Assembly (NCBI GenBank): GCA_024036415.1
Contig: JAMWET010006774.1
Coordinates: 62,001 to 126,000, forward strand
Direction of reading: 5' to 3'
DNA: 64,000 nt
Source: Prochilodus magdalenae
Lineage: Eukaryota; Chordata; Actinopteri; Characiformes; Prochilodontidae
The notes below the pieces were generated by a model that saw only the letters and a program-made list of their open reading frames with translations, was not told where the DNA came from and made no database searches. The position numbers and the translations under genes were made by a program. Positions 34,048-50,459 of the stretch are shown here, one piece after another; positions within the stretch are counted from its first letter, which is position 1; each line of letters starts with the position of its first letter.

Positions 34048-34601
34048 TTTATTGGTAAATAACTAATAATTCCAGCAATAATTCCAATCCAATCAGACTG
34101 AAACCTCCTCCGTGGAATTTCCAGGTTCTTTCTCTCCGATCTGTAGAAAAACAACATGTAATAGAATGGACTGTATTACAGTTATAGATATAATGTGTTC
34201 ATTGATATTGTTCAGTCCTAACTTGAGAGATCCCATTCCCAGCTCCAGAAAAGACCTGCGGAGTTCAGTTTTGGCAGGAATCACAAGCACCTGGTCCAGC
34301 CTTACACTGATTACATACACATTAATAAAGTGAACTTTCTCTTCTCCAGAACACTCCAGATTTTGGGTTGCTGTAGGTCATCTGGAACATGCAGCTCCAC
34401 AAACACTGCAATGTGTGTAACAGCAAACCCTTCAACAGGTATGTGGGAGTTTATGGGACAAGACCAAACTCCCAGAACAACCTCAAGAGTGCTTAGAAGC
34501 CCTGGGTCCTACTGACCAACTGCAAAGAGCAGCTGGAACCGACTTTAGCAGTGTAGATCTCTGTGGATGGAACCTGGAACTCTTTTAATGAAGTCATACC
34601 T
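34048..34601 (-). other. Gene B 3' UTR with conserved UTR intron and poly(A) signal
   Basis: After the TGA the minus strand reads AG|GTATG (donor at 34599). An acceptor TTTTCTACAG ends at 34141. The exon from 34140 down aligns with the gene A terminal exon. AATAAA lies at 34053-34048 on the minus strand. Confidence 0.65.
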
Positions 34602-40204
<5,603 letters not shown>

Positions 40205-40289
40205 TCTGAGTGGGCAGAAGGCAGGCACAAAAGAAGTTTTAATTTAAAATCTATTTAAAATATAACATTCACAAAACATTTATTCAGGC

Positions 40290-40620
40290 CGCCTGGAATC
40301 CACACCAGTGGATTCCCTAATCTGGTCATCTTTGAATCACGGCCGTTTTGGTTATTGCTCCTCCTGACTATGCCCCCTTCTCAGGCCCCTCACCTGTCCC
40401 TAGTTTGTAGCTCCGCGCCTTCCCAGGTGTTCCTCGTTAGTCCTGGCTGTTTTATACTCTCTGTGGTTCCCTTTGTTCTTGCTTGATGTTTTGTCTCTGT
40501 CAGTTGTTTTTGTTATCCTTGTTCATGGTAGTGTTTTGTTTATTTTTTTTCCTAGTGTCTTCGATTAGTTTTCCATTAAGAAACTTACACCTGCATCCTG
40601 TCTCCTTGTCATGTCCCACG
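40290..40620 (+). mobile_element. LTR-like repeat fragment upstream of gene B
   Basis: 'cctcacctgtccctagtttgtagctccgcgcc...gtttgtctctgtcagttg...cctgcatcctgtctccttgtcatgtcccacgttaca' has the base composition and closing words of a fish gypsy-type LTR. No matching ends or target duplication were found, so boundaries are approximate. Confidence 0.35.
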
Positions 40621-40624
40621 TTAC

Positions 40625-40760
40625 ACATTCATTTGTTGTAGCACATGCAGAATGAGTCCTGGCATTGGACTGCTGGAACAACCATGAACTTCCCAGGACG
40701 TTCCCGTTCAGTTTTCCAGTTACCATAAGCACTGTTGCCCAGACTAATACCACAACTGAG
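40625..40760 (-). pseudogene. Possible transposase scrap
   Basis: Minus-strand translation contains FQQSNARTHSACATTNE, similar to the FQQDNARPHTA second-Asp motif of Tc1/mariner transposases, but with the catalytic Asp replaced and no further support. Confidence 0.3.
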
Positions 40761-40815
40761 GTGATAAAAGTCTGGATGGTCTCATTAATCTTTGGCATGG
40801 AGGACTTCACATCTA

Positions 40816-41055
40816 CAGTGATCGACTCTGCTGTAAGAGGACCATCACAGTGACCGACTCTGCTGTAAGAGGACCGTCACAGTGATCGACTATGCTGTAA
40901 GAGGACCGTCACAGTGATCTACTCTGCCTGTAAGAGGACCGTCACAGTGATCAAGTATGATGTAAGAGGACCGTCACAGTGATCGACTCTGCTGTAAGAG
41001 GACCATCACAGTGATCTACTCTGCGGTAAGAGGAACATTACAGTGATCAACTCTG
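40816..41055. repeat. Minisatellite, unit about 32 bp
   Basis: Seven copies of 'cagtgatcgactctgctgta' + 'agaggaccgtca' with point differences. Confidence 0.93.
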
Positions 41056-41389
41056 CTCAGTTGTAGAGAATTCTGTGAGTCCACTGAGAAATATCTGACG
41101 CAAAGCTTGTAAATCTTTCTACTGAGTGTAGATGAAAAGAAGGAATGGAGATCATGTTTTCTAATGACATCACTGGGAGGGAACATATACTAAAGAGAAA
41201 AGCATAGGCCCTAAAACTGACCCCTGTGGCACTCCACAAGAAATACTTCATTTTTGATGAATAATTTGATGAATATAAATGAACTTCTTTTCTTGTCTTT
41301 CATGTGAAATGACTTTTTGCTCAATGTGATATTATCTGACTTTATCTGCCTTATTCCGGTTCCGTCTCTGCATTACAGTGAACATGATC

Positions 41390-41450
41390 TGCTCACCACA
41401 AACTGCACAGACGCTTTTATCAAGATCATCTTTAAGAGTGAAAAAGTGAG
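41390..41450 (-). pseudogene. Diverged copy of the short 'MILIR' exon
   Basis: On the minus strand 'aaagatgatcttgataaaag' is followed by a Cys-encoding segment and 'tttgtggtgagca'. It is related to the exon at 63055-63265 and the broken copy near 43140-42955, but the reading frame is not kept in the same way. Confidence 0.35.
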
Positions 41451-41648
41451 CAGTGGATTCTGAAGTGAAACTAAAAAGCCTGTGTTCTGCCAAGTAACTA
41501 ACTATCAAACAAACAAACAAACAAATAAATAAAGTGGCATATAACAAACACTGATCAACTCAGAAACATCTGGCATGAAGCGTTTGGAAGGCTTTGAATC
41601 AGTACAGTACAGTTGCTACATGATTGCCTGGAGGATACGATCAGGATA

Positions 41649-41836
41649 AGTTGCTGGGTTGAGGTTAAGGTTAGGATTAGGTTTTGGGTTGAGGTTATGG
41701 TTAGGGTTGGGTTTTGGATTAAGGCTAGGGCTAGGATTAGGCCTAGGGTTAGTGTTGGAATTAGGTGTTGATTTGATGTTAGGGAGGGGTTAGGATTAGG
41801 CTGTAGGTCAAGGTTAGGGTTTGGTTTAATGATTGC
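41649..41836. repeat. Degenerate telomere-like (TTAGGG/GGTTAG) repeats
   Basis: Dense 'ggttaggattagg', 'gggttagtg' and 'ggttagggtt' words over about 190 bp, interrupted by T-rich units. This looks like an old interstitial telomeric or telomere-like tract, not a chromosome end. Confidence 0.75.
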
Positions 41837-41860
41837 ACTTTAGAGATCATTAATAAATTA

Positions 41861-41862
<2 letters not shown>

Positions 41863-41942
<80 letters not shown>
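41863..41942. repeat. (TA)n microsatellite
   Basis: About 80 bp of nearly perfect TA. Such tracts commonly collapse or misassemble. Confidence 0.97.
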
Positions 41943-41943
<1 letters not shown>

Positions 41944-42064
41944 TATTAATAATGGCTATGCATCTGGTGTGAGGTTTAGTTTCTAGCAGTTAAAAGCAAA
42001 CATACTTTAATCTTAGTATATTTAGTATATAAAACAAAAATCTGGCAAAGACGACGCATGACTG

Positions 42065-42200
42065 TTACAACTTGCATCTGCCAAACTCCAGCAGTTGGTC
42101 TCCTGACTTTCCAGATGTTTTAAGACTGGAGGCTACACAGTGGCAGACATGGGCCTGTCCCACCTTTTTTTAGTTGCGTTGCTGCCTTCAAGTTCTGTTC
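42065..42200 (+). mobile_element. Mariner/Tc1-like 3'-end fragment
   Basis: 'ctcctgactttccagatgttttaagactgg', 'gctacacagtggcagacatgggcctgtcccacctttt' and 'gttgctgccttcaagttc' match, in order, the 3' part of a fish mariner family with 'gttgggac' ends, related to the element at 50460-52053. The AT-rich interval 42200-42950 shows nothing. Confidence 0.5.
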
Positions 42201-42954
42201 TCTTGTGAATAAGTGAGATTTGCATGATGTTTGTATTTACACTTATTATATTATATACAGCTTATATATATATATATATACGGTGTTTATATTTACAGAT
42301 ATAGTAAGTATACATATATACTAGACATGTACTTCAATATATACTTCAGTATATTTAGGTGAACCGTAATGGTGTCTCAAAATAGTACAGTTAAGTACAA
42401 TTTTTTACAAATATATTTTTAATAGCACTAATGTTTATGTTTTGCATACTAAGTACATAGTATATTGTTCAGTACATTGATTATGAGTGCAGGAAAATAT
42501 ACTAAGATACCATAAATACTTTTCTTCTTGGAAAAAAACAGGTAAGGAATTTAGTGGAACAGGTGAATTAGTATTTACAGCACTAATACAAAAACTCTTC
42601 AGTACATCTCACTGTGTAGTAGTTGTCAATGTAGTTGGTACAAATTAATTATTTAATATTAACTGGAAAATTACCATTTCCTTTATAGGTAATTACATTT
42701 AGTTAACAATTTTTAATTTTACTACCCAGTACTTAATACTACACGTTAGCATACTATTTTATGAGTTTTATTTCTAATTTGACAGCTCTTTATACACTGT
42801 AATCATGTTTTATCAGTTCAACCTAAAACATTTTCATGTACCACTTACTAGAACTAGTTAATTTACCGCATTCATAAAGTTTTAGGTTGAAGTGCTAAAC
42901 TTGTTCCTGTAATATCACTCACCTTTTACTTGTCTGTAAAGTGCGTTTCAGCTC

Positions 42955-43145
42955 CTACCTGTGTGTGATGTTCTGCAGCTCTACTGAGGTGAGCGTCTTT
43001 GTCCCATCAGTGATTTTATTCTGATTTTATCTGATTCATCTACCACATTGATGCTTATGTCTGTGCTAAAGAAGCTGTTCTACTCACCGCAAACTTCTGA
43101 GCACAAACGGAAGATCTAATCAAGATCATCTTCCCCTGAAGTTTC
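42955..43145 (-). pseudogene. Broken paralogue of the signal-peptide-like exon at 63055-63265
   Basis: The minus strand starts ATGATCTTGATTAGATCTTC and ends in the same 'acacacag|gtaggagctg' donor context as the 63-kb exon. In between are shared words (tttagcacagac, aaaatcagaataaaatc, cagtagagctgcagaac). A stop codon (TAA) and indels break the frame. Confidence 0.5.
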
Positions 43146-43856
43146 ATAAGTTCCACTTAAAAGTTACATCATGTGGTAACAAGTGAATCAACAAGTTTTC
43201 TTCAACCTGAATACAGTGAACACTGTAAATATGCTTTATTGGTACCGCCTTAAATAACTGCTGTATGTTCATATAACCAATTAAACCCGTTTTCCTCAAT
43301 TCTAAAAACTTTGATTGAAAGAATTGTTTATTTATACTACACTGCAAAAAGTACAACCTATAGTAATGACTCTAATTTGTCACGATTGAATATGTTTTAC
43401 GGACATATACAAAAAAATGACATTGATTAAAAGGATTGTTTTTTCAAAATCATTTTAAGGTGGAATAAACCTCATTCCTTAACAAAACAGTGAGAAATTC
43501 ATTTTTTTTTAGGTTGGACCAACAAAACACCTTTTAGAGTGTCCTTTAAACTACGTTGAGTAGAACTAGTTCAGTTGCTTGTTCGCACATGAAGTCATAG
43601 TTTCAGATCCAACCCACACTGCACTCTTTGCAGTGTATGAACTAAAAGGTGTGTGATATGGTTTCATTTTAACTGCTAAACAAGAAGCACTGAAATGTTT
43701 AACACTTTCAAAGTGGATGAAAATAAAGAGCAGATAAACTCCAATCCAACCTCCTTCAGAAAAATAACTACTGTTCATAACCATTACACACCAATGTCGT
43801 ATCACATGTCGTCTGTTACAGACGTTTGCAGGGTAAGCTTGGCACCCACGGTTTGC

Positions 43857-43947
43857 TCATTTCAGAAGATAACCTTGATAAGAGGATCTGCCGTTTGTGG
43901 TGGGATGTTTGCGCTGAGCAATGCATGTTTTACCATCAACACATAGA
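43857..43947 (+). pseudogene. Plus-strand copy of the 'LIRGSA-CG' exon segment
   Basis: The frame reads KITLIRGSAVCGG, against MILIRGSANCGEE in the 63-kb exon, preceded by a TTTCAG acceptor-like end. It is in the opposite orientation to the other copies. No complete gene can be built. Confidence 0.35.
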
Positions 43948-44153
43948 TAAGGACCTTCACAGCAGGCCTCTTCCTCAGCCCACTCAACCAGGCATGAGAC
44001 ACTGTCCTGGACCATTAATGAAGATCCTTTACCCAGAGCGCGTGGGCTCGTTCTTGATATGCTAAGGTTTATGACCAAACCGTTAACACGGGGGGAAAAT
44101 GTCAGAAATGTCACACTTTCACAGTTTTTTTTTATTTGGTAAGAAAATCTAAA

Positions 44154-44417
44154 TCAGAATGTTGTGTAGGGTACCATGCTGGACGACTGTGTAGTAATCC
44201 TACCTGAGTGAAAACTGGTGGCTATTACAAAAACATCCTGACTGTGGAATCTGATCTGCTTCATCACCATCACAGCTTCACTCAGCACTGAAACATTATG
44301 ACTAGACCAAACTTCCCAAATACTGTCCGACCGTCCAGATAAACCCCAAGCGTGTCTGAACTTCAGTTTAAGTGTCTGTTTCTGTGCTTTTATGAAATGA
44401 CCAGCAGCAAAATCCAC
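44154..44417 (-). CDS. Unidentified exon-like open frame
   Basis: An 88-codon minus-strand open frame, extending upstream through a TTTTTTAG|TG acceptor-like end. It closes at a good donor, TTTTCACTCAG|GTAGGA (about 44201). It contains a high share of ordinary-looking protein sequence (KLKFRHAWGLSGRSD; VMVMKQIRFHSQDVFVIATS). I do not recognise the family. It lies near the 'LIRGSA' exon copies on the same strand, so it could be a later exon of that unknown secreted gene. Confidence 0.3.
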   Translation of the reverse strand: MDFAAGHFIKAQKQTLKLKFRHAWGLSGRSDSIWEVWSSHNVSVLSEAVMVMKQIRFHSQDVFVIATSFHSGRITTQSSSMVPYTTF

Positions 44418-45408
44418 TAAAAAAGGGATACGTAACTAAAGCACGCTGCCAGTCTGTAGATCCCTTTACCTACTGAATGAACATAGAGAACTGAAAGTGA
44501 TGTTTGGTTTCTTACTGGTACAGATCTATTTATAGACACACACCGTCATACCAGGATCTTAAAACCACCCCCTTCCAAAAGAATGAAAGAGCTATGCTAC
44601 AGGTTTTAGTTCAGTGCATGTAAATGTAAAGTAAAACTTGATCAACACCATTCATTACCGAAGCTCTGATTATGTGAATGATGATAGAATATGACAAGTA
44701 TTTAAAGATTTCCCCTCTTAAAATATCCACAGGGCACAGAACAGAAACAGACAGCATTCTGTCTTATCTGGGCTTACTGGAGGGCAGTGTGGCAGCTTTG
44801 GATGCAGAACATTTAATTAACTGCTTTACAGTAAACGGTAAATATATTAAAATCTGCACTTTTATGTTTTATATAAGCACACGAAATAGCATCTTATAGC
44901 ACTTTACTGACTCGCTGACTTATGATTTTAAGAAGAAACATAGTCTATATGTAAACAATGGTAAGCACACTCCTGTCCTTCTACACTGTGTTACATCAGT
45001 GTGTATATATACACTTTAAACAGAATTTACCAACCACTGCTGTCTGCTTGTTCCCAGCACATCAACTCTTAAGCGACACAAATTGTGCAACTGTAGTAAA
45101 ATGATTGGTTAAAATAAGTGTCATAGGTCGTTATGTATATTTGCAAATACAGAACATTTTTATTTTTTTTTTCTTTACATAATACCAAGACTGAGTTAGG
45201 ACAGTTTGAAAAGATCAATGTAAAATTTGAAAGTTGGAAAAGAAACAAATGTTGAAGAAAAAAGAAGAGTTGCAGCAACTGTGGACAGCTTTTACAGGAC
45301 TGCTGTAAATCTGTCACATGCTGGTAATGAAGGCTGATGTAGTCGCTGCTCAGACGTACAATCCTCATGATATTATCCCATCTGTGGAAACACATAACAA
45401 ATAGTACA

Positions 45409-45855
45409 TACCACAGTACCTACATTTAGAGCTTAGAGTTATATACTCAACCTAATGAGAAACTGTAAAACAGACTCAGTCTATACCACAATACCTACAT
45501 TTAGAGCTTAGAGTTATACACTCCACCTAATGAGAAACTGTAGAACAGACTCAGTCTATACCACAATACCTACATTTAGAGCTTAGAGTTATACACTCGA
45601 CCTAATGAGAAACTGTAGAACAGACTCAGTCTATACCACAATACCTACATTTAGAGCTTAGAGTTATACACTCCACCTAATGAGAAACTGTAGAACAGAC
45701 TCAGTCTATACCACAATACCTACATTTAGAGCTTAGAGTTATACACTCCACCTAATGAGAAACTGTAGAACAGACTCAGTCTATACCACAATACCTACAT
45801 TTAGAGCTTAGAGTTATACACTCCACTTAATGGGAAACTGTAGAACAGACTGAGT
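45409..45855. repeat. 75-bp satellite, six clean copies
   Basis: The unit runs 'accacaatacctacatttag' + 'agcttagagttatacactcc' + 'acctaatgagaaactgtaga' + 'acagactcagtctat'. Copies are almost identical. The same satellite recurs in damaged form at 57040-58240. Confidence 0.95.
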
Positions 45856-46056
45856 TAAGAGTAAAACCTTAGACACAGACAGTAAAGGCTTGAACTTAAA
45901 CTAAACCTGAAAAGACTGGCCAAGCAGAATGCCTTATAATACAGATGGATAAGATTAATGTACACAGGTAAAGACTACTGCTGCATCTGCATGTCTAACA
46001 AAAAATTTACATTTTTGGAATTTTCCTTATATGAAGTGACCCATCATATATAAATA

Positions 46057-46539
46057 TGTCACGCTTCTGGGTTTCCCATCTTTGTCTGAGCTCCCGAACT
46101 GCAGCTCCTAGAATCCACCACCCGATGACATCATGGTCACAGGTCCGCCAATCACCCAGTCATGGGTGATCACCCAGTCTGTTTGCTCGCTCATCCTCAC
46201 CAGAGTACAGATTACACACACCTGTGTCTTGTTTAGTCTGTTTGCTTATAAGCTCCTGGTTCACACGCCCTCATTGGGAAGGACTGCCCCTCTCTGACCT
46301 TACTAGGAGGCCTCTCTTGCTATTTCTGACTGTTGGTCTGATCCTGACCTTGCCCTTCTGGTCTGTTTGCCCTTCTGATTGGTTTTGACTCTTGTCTGTC
46401 CATTTGGTTTTATGATTCTGCCTCCTCTATTGGTTTGTTTTCTTGGATTCTCTTGTTTAGCTGCACTTCTAAATTGTTAATAACTCCTTGAACTGCCTTC
46501 AGTTCAGCGTTTGTCAGTTCCAGTTTGTTAAACCTGACA
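46057..46539. mobile_element. Solo LTR, gypsy-like, downstream of gene C
   Basis: A 483-bp unit with inverted ends TGTCA...TGACA, flanked by AAATA (46052-46056) and AAATG (46540-46544), a 4-of-5 target-site match. An internal TATA-like 'cttataagctcc' fits an LTR promoter. No internal retrotransposon genes. Confidence 0.6.
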
Positions 46540-46652
46540 AAATGCAAAACAATGTCTAGCTTTCTAAGAGTTGACTGTGTTGGGCCGAGACCAGTTGTTT
46601 CTTGGTTTGGTTAATGAATGGAGACCAGAATCTCTGTAATGACACCATACCT

Positions 46653-49600
46653 TTAAACCATAGGGTAGACAGCAAAAGTGGCAATACCACACTGGTTGTT
46701 CTTGTTCCTGGACATCTTAATGTAGCCTGCATCACCCCACTCAGTGCCCCAGCTGCAAAAACAAATAAGAAGGATGAGTAGGTTATTTTGGAATCATTTA
46801 GTCTGAATGTGTTTTTATTTTGCTTTGAAATTAACAGTGTGAGCTGCTTATTATTCAGTGATTTATCTTTAAAAGTCTGTCAAAGTTACATTTTCATACT
46901 TTTTATTAATATCCCATATTTGTTGATCATCCAAGATGTAGTAAAGTAATGGAAACTCTATGTGCACTGTGTTAACTGGTCATCTCAAAATCTCTAAAAT
47001 CTTTTGATTATGTGTTTTCTGATCCTCTATGTCTCACTGTTATCTATTCAAATTATGTCCAGCTTTGGTTGAACCAAATCTGAGTTATTATTCAGTATCA
47101 TATCATTAATTGTTTGAAATGTATTTAGAAGTGACAAGGTGGGTAGAGCTTTCACCTCACAGCAAGAAGGGTTTGATTCCCAACTGGGAATTATTATTAA
47201 TGAGAATTATTCAGCAACTACAAAGATTTGTAATTTACTTGACTACAGTAGATCAGTATTTAGAAATCAAAATGAATTATGCAGTATCTACTATGAATTA
47301 CATTGACATGACCAGTGTGCCCAAGGCAAGAATACTTGAATTATTGAGTTTTAATGAAGTATGATGGTAAAATGCCTCGACTGCAATCAGGCGAACATGG
47401 AGGCCACACCGATCTTTGGAACTCTCCAGAATGCTCCTTAAACCAGTTCTGGACTTGAGCCCAATGACACAGTCCATTATCCCGCTGGAATATCCCGTCA
47501 CTGAAGTCCATGAAGGGCTGCAAACCACCACCAAACAGTGAAGTGCTGTGGGCACCAGTCAATTACATGTTTAGGTGGACCAGTGGACCCAACCCATCCC
47601 TTGGGAAAACCAGTATGGAACCACCTCCAGCTTGCACAGTGCCTTGTTGACAACTGGGGTACATGACTTCATGGGGTCTGCTCCAGACACAAACCCCACC
47701 ATCAGTCCCAAACAATGGCCCATCTACACATGAACCCTAGAGGACTGGCAAAATGTGGGGTGGTCCACATATTGCCAGTCCTCTAGGGTTCATGTGTAGT
47801 CGCTTGTCTGTTCACATGGGCAGTTCTAGCCAGACCCCGCAGGTCACCATCATTTAGAATGGTCACTGCGCTGTCCACTGTGGGAGGTAATGCTTTCTAT
47901 GAGGTATTCCTGGTACACACATGACACTGTGGATGAATATCTGCACGACTTCAGAAATAGAAAGTCCCATCTGTCTGGCACTGGTTATCGTGCCTCGTTC
48001 AGGGACTGATAATTCATGTCTCTTTGCAGTGAGTATTCTGGTCAGTGTTTAACCTTACTCACAAGATAACACATCATAGCTTATGCAGGTGAGAGCATTC
48101 CCAAGATGTTACCTGAGGTAACACTACTCCATAACCTACATAATTTACATACTGATACCATGAGTTATATGCTGGGGCACTATGAATTATTCAGTAACTG
48201 CTATGAATTATTCAGTAACTACTATGAATTTTTCAGCATCTATGAATTATTCAGCACCTATTATGAACTGTTAAGTATTTATAGTTATATTTGCGATAAT
48301 CAGAGAGAGAGTGTGGACCCACCTCCCTCCCGTGTTTGTTTAAATTAGTTTTTTATAGCCTGTCCCTTTTTACCTGTTCTTGACCAGCCAATAGTCCTGT
48401 CTATTGCTTTCAGTGCCATAACCAACGACGAGAACAGCGTGATCCAGGCTAGTGCTGCTGCAGAATTGATCATCATACACACCTACAATCAGAGTGTCAG
48501 TTTAGATATCCAGATATTAACAGATTAGTTTGTAATTTGGTGAATTAACAAATCAAACATGCTACCTTTGAAATGCACCATACAGATAAATATATCTTAA
48601 TTCCTACACATTAAAAGACTTTAAAACACATACAGTGGTGTGAAAAGGTTATAAAGCCAATTTCTAAAGTTTGGGACTCCAGCGAACCACAGTGAGAGCC
48701 ATTATCCACAAATGGCGAAAACGTGGAACACTGGTGAACCTTCCCAGGAGTGGCCGCCCAACCAAAATAACCCCAAGAGCGCAGCAACAACCCATCCAAG
48801 AGGTCACAAGAGACCCCACAACAACATCCAAAGTACTGCAGGCCTCATTTCCTCAGTTAAGGTCAGCGTTCATGACTCCACCATATGAAAGAGACTGAGC
48901 AAAAATGGCCTGCATGGCAGACTGCCAAGATGAAAACCACATCAAGGCTCGTCTCAATTTTGCCAGAAAACATCGTGATGATCCTCAAGACTGTGAAACT
49001 ACGCTGTGGACTGACGAAACAAAAGTTCAACTTTTTGGAAGGTGTGTGTCCCATTACATCTAGTGTAAAAGTAACACCGCATTTCAGAAAAAGAACATTG
49101 TACCTACACTAAAATATGGCGGCGGTAGTGTGTAGGTTTTGCTGCTTCGGGACCTGGAAGACTGGCTGTGATAAATGGAACCATGAGTTCTGCTGTCTAC
49201 CAAAAAATCCTGAATTACAACAATTCTGCAAAAATGAGTGGGCCAAAATTCCTTCACAGCGCTGTGAAAGACTCATTACAAGTTACCGCATATGCTTGAT
49301 TGCAGTTGTTGCTGCTAAGGGTGGCCCAACCAGTTATTAGGTTTAGGTTTGGATTTATTCTTCATTAATAGTATAAACCTCATTTATAAACTGCATTTTG
49401 TGTTTCCTTATGTTGTCTTTGACAACATGAATTTGTTTGATGATCTGAAACATTTAAGAGAAAAACGTGCAAAAAAATAAGAAATCATGAAGGGGGCAAA
49501 CACTTTTTCACACCACTGTAAATGCCAATAAGAGCATATATGGTGAGGCTACTAAATGCCTAAAATTCCACCAGTTTTTTAAATGTCTGCATAATTAAAT

Positions 49601-50184
49601 GTTTGAAATGTAAACAAAGTCATTTAGAGTGATTTTTTCATTATTATTCCATATTAGAATAATGCTGATAAAATAAAATATCTATATATGTGTTGACACG
49701 GTGACCCCTGGTTCCCACCACCACCACTGTAAAGAGAAGCTTTTCACACCAAGCTAGTATGATCTACTACTTTGCTCAGATCTCACTGATTGGATTATGC
49801 AGAAGTTTCCTATTTAGGCTCCTTTGTGTTGTACACAGGTAAAACCGGCTACCTATAGAAACTGAGTCAGAATCATTCATGTAACCCTGTTGTTGTAGTG
49901 AACGAAACAGGGCTGCTTTCTCTCTGGCAGCTCCTGATGGTCAGCAGTATTGAAGTGCGTGCGCCAGTACAGACAACAAATGGTAATGAGTAAAGCTGAG
50001 CTGGTTATGGAGGGTTACCTGACTCATACAGCTGGAATGTGTAACGGCTGGTATCTATGGCTACAGAAACAGGTCCAATCTTGGCGACATTACGCTGCAG
50101 GATAAGCTCGTTTCCAAAAGGCAGAATGATAAAGTCCCTGCAGGTAGCTGTAGCCTTATTTGAATTAGCCCGGCACTTCTCCGC
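46653..50184 (-). CDS. ctsl.1-like: Cathepsin L-like cysteine protease, gene C (last three coding exons only)
   Basis: Complement of exons 46653-46752, 48374-48482 and 50019-50184, with intron phases 1 and 2 exactly as in genes A and B. They encode 124 residues: the central part of the mature enzyme ([37 protein letters not shown]), the catalytic His in [11 protein letters not shown], the Asn in KNSWG, and the ending [13 protein letters not shown] followed by TAA. Splice sites are sound and there is no stop or frameshift. Exons 1-4 (signal, prodomain, catalytic Cys) are not found up to 64000. They may lie past the window, be lost in the poor-quality stretch after 53 kb, or be deleted. Introns carry several transposons. 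Protein sequence is distinct from A and B, so this is a third paralogue and not an assembly duplicate. Confidence 0.88.
47140..47190 (+). mobile_element. tRNA-like SINE head fragment
   Basis: 'ggtgggtagagctttcacctcacagcaagaagggtttgattccc' has A-box- and B-box-like elements (GGTTTGATTCC) at tRNA spacing. No SINE body follows. It lies in intron 6 of gene C. Confidence 0.45.
47345..48050 (-). pseudogene. DNA-transposon relic in intron 6 of gene C
   Basis: The minus-strand frame includes [12 protein letters not shown], a decayed form of the WPACSPDLSPIE region before the catalytic Glu of Tc1/mariner transposases. The plus strand carries further reversed transposase-like text (ccagttctggacttgagccc; caaccagtatggaaccacctcc-like). 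No frame is intact. The precise family is uncertain. Confidence 0.4.
47724..47799. other. Near-perfect 35-bp inverted repeat (hairpin, 6-nt loop)
   Basis: Left arm 47724-47758, loop GGTGGT 47759-47764, right arm 47765-47799. The arms pair at 34 of 35 positions (single mismatch, A against A, about eight pairs from the loop). If transcribed on either strand, as it would be in the gene C pre-mRNA, it would fold into a very stable stem. Confidence 0.9.
48633..49518 (+). mobile_element. Deleted Tc1-like transposon in intron 5 of gene C
   Basis: Ends CAGTGGTGTGAAAA and TTTTCACACCACTG are inverted repeats, flanked by TA on both sides (48631-48632 and 49519-49520). The interior keeps plus-strand transposase remnants ([39 protein letters not shown]; later [10 protein letters not shown]) with frameshifts and large deletions (886 bp against about 1.6 kb for a full copy). 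It is mobilisable only in trans. Confidence 0.85.
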
Positions 50185-50459
50185 CTGCGGAGAAACGGGA
50201 ACAGCGAACAACAGACTGAGAGTTTTTTCTGCCATAACAAATCATACCTACTGAGGTAATGCAATGTACTGTGTTTCTTCAGTCCTTTCCAACGCAGTAA
50301 CGATAACAACATTTACCTTTTATATAGTGTTTCAGTGTTTTAAGGATTCAAGGAGACTTTATTGTAGTTCGCATCACATGTGGTACATGGGGTGGAATGA
50401 AATTGTAGTACTCAAGGACCCAGTTACACCCAGACAGCAGTACTTAAATAAATAAAATA

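Noticed and set aside
43566..45395. Calling further genes from short frames (for example 45069-45395 minus and 44678-44899 plus)
   Set aside because: No splice-consistent set, no homology and AT-rich composition; only 44154-44417 has exon-like borders and is listed at low confidence.
45409..45855. CRISPR-like array
   Set aside because: Units are contiguous 75-bp repeats without spacers, in a vertebrate genome; it is a satellite.
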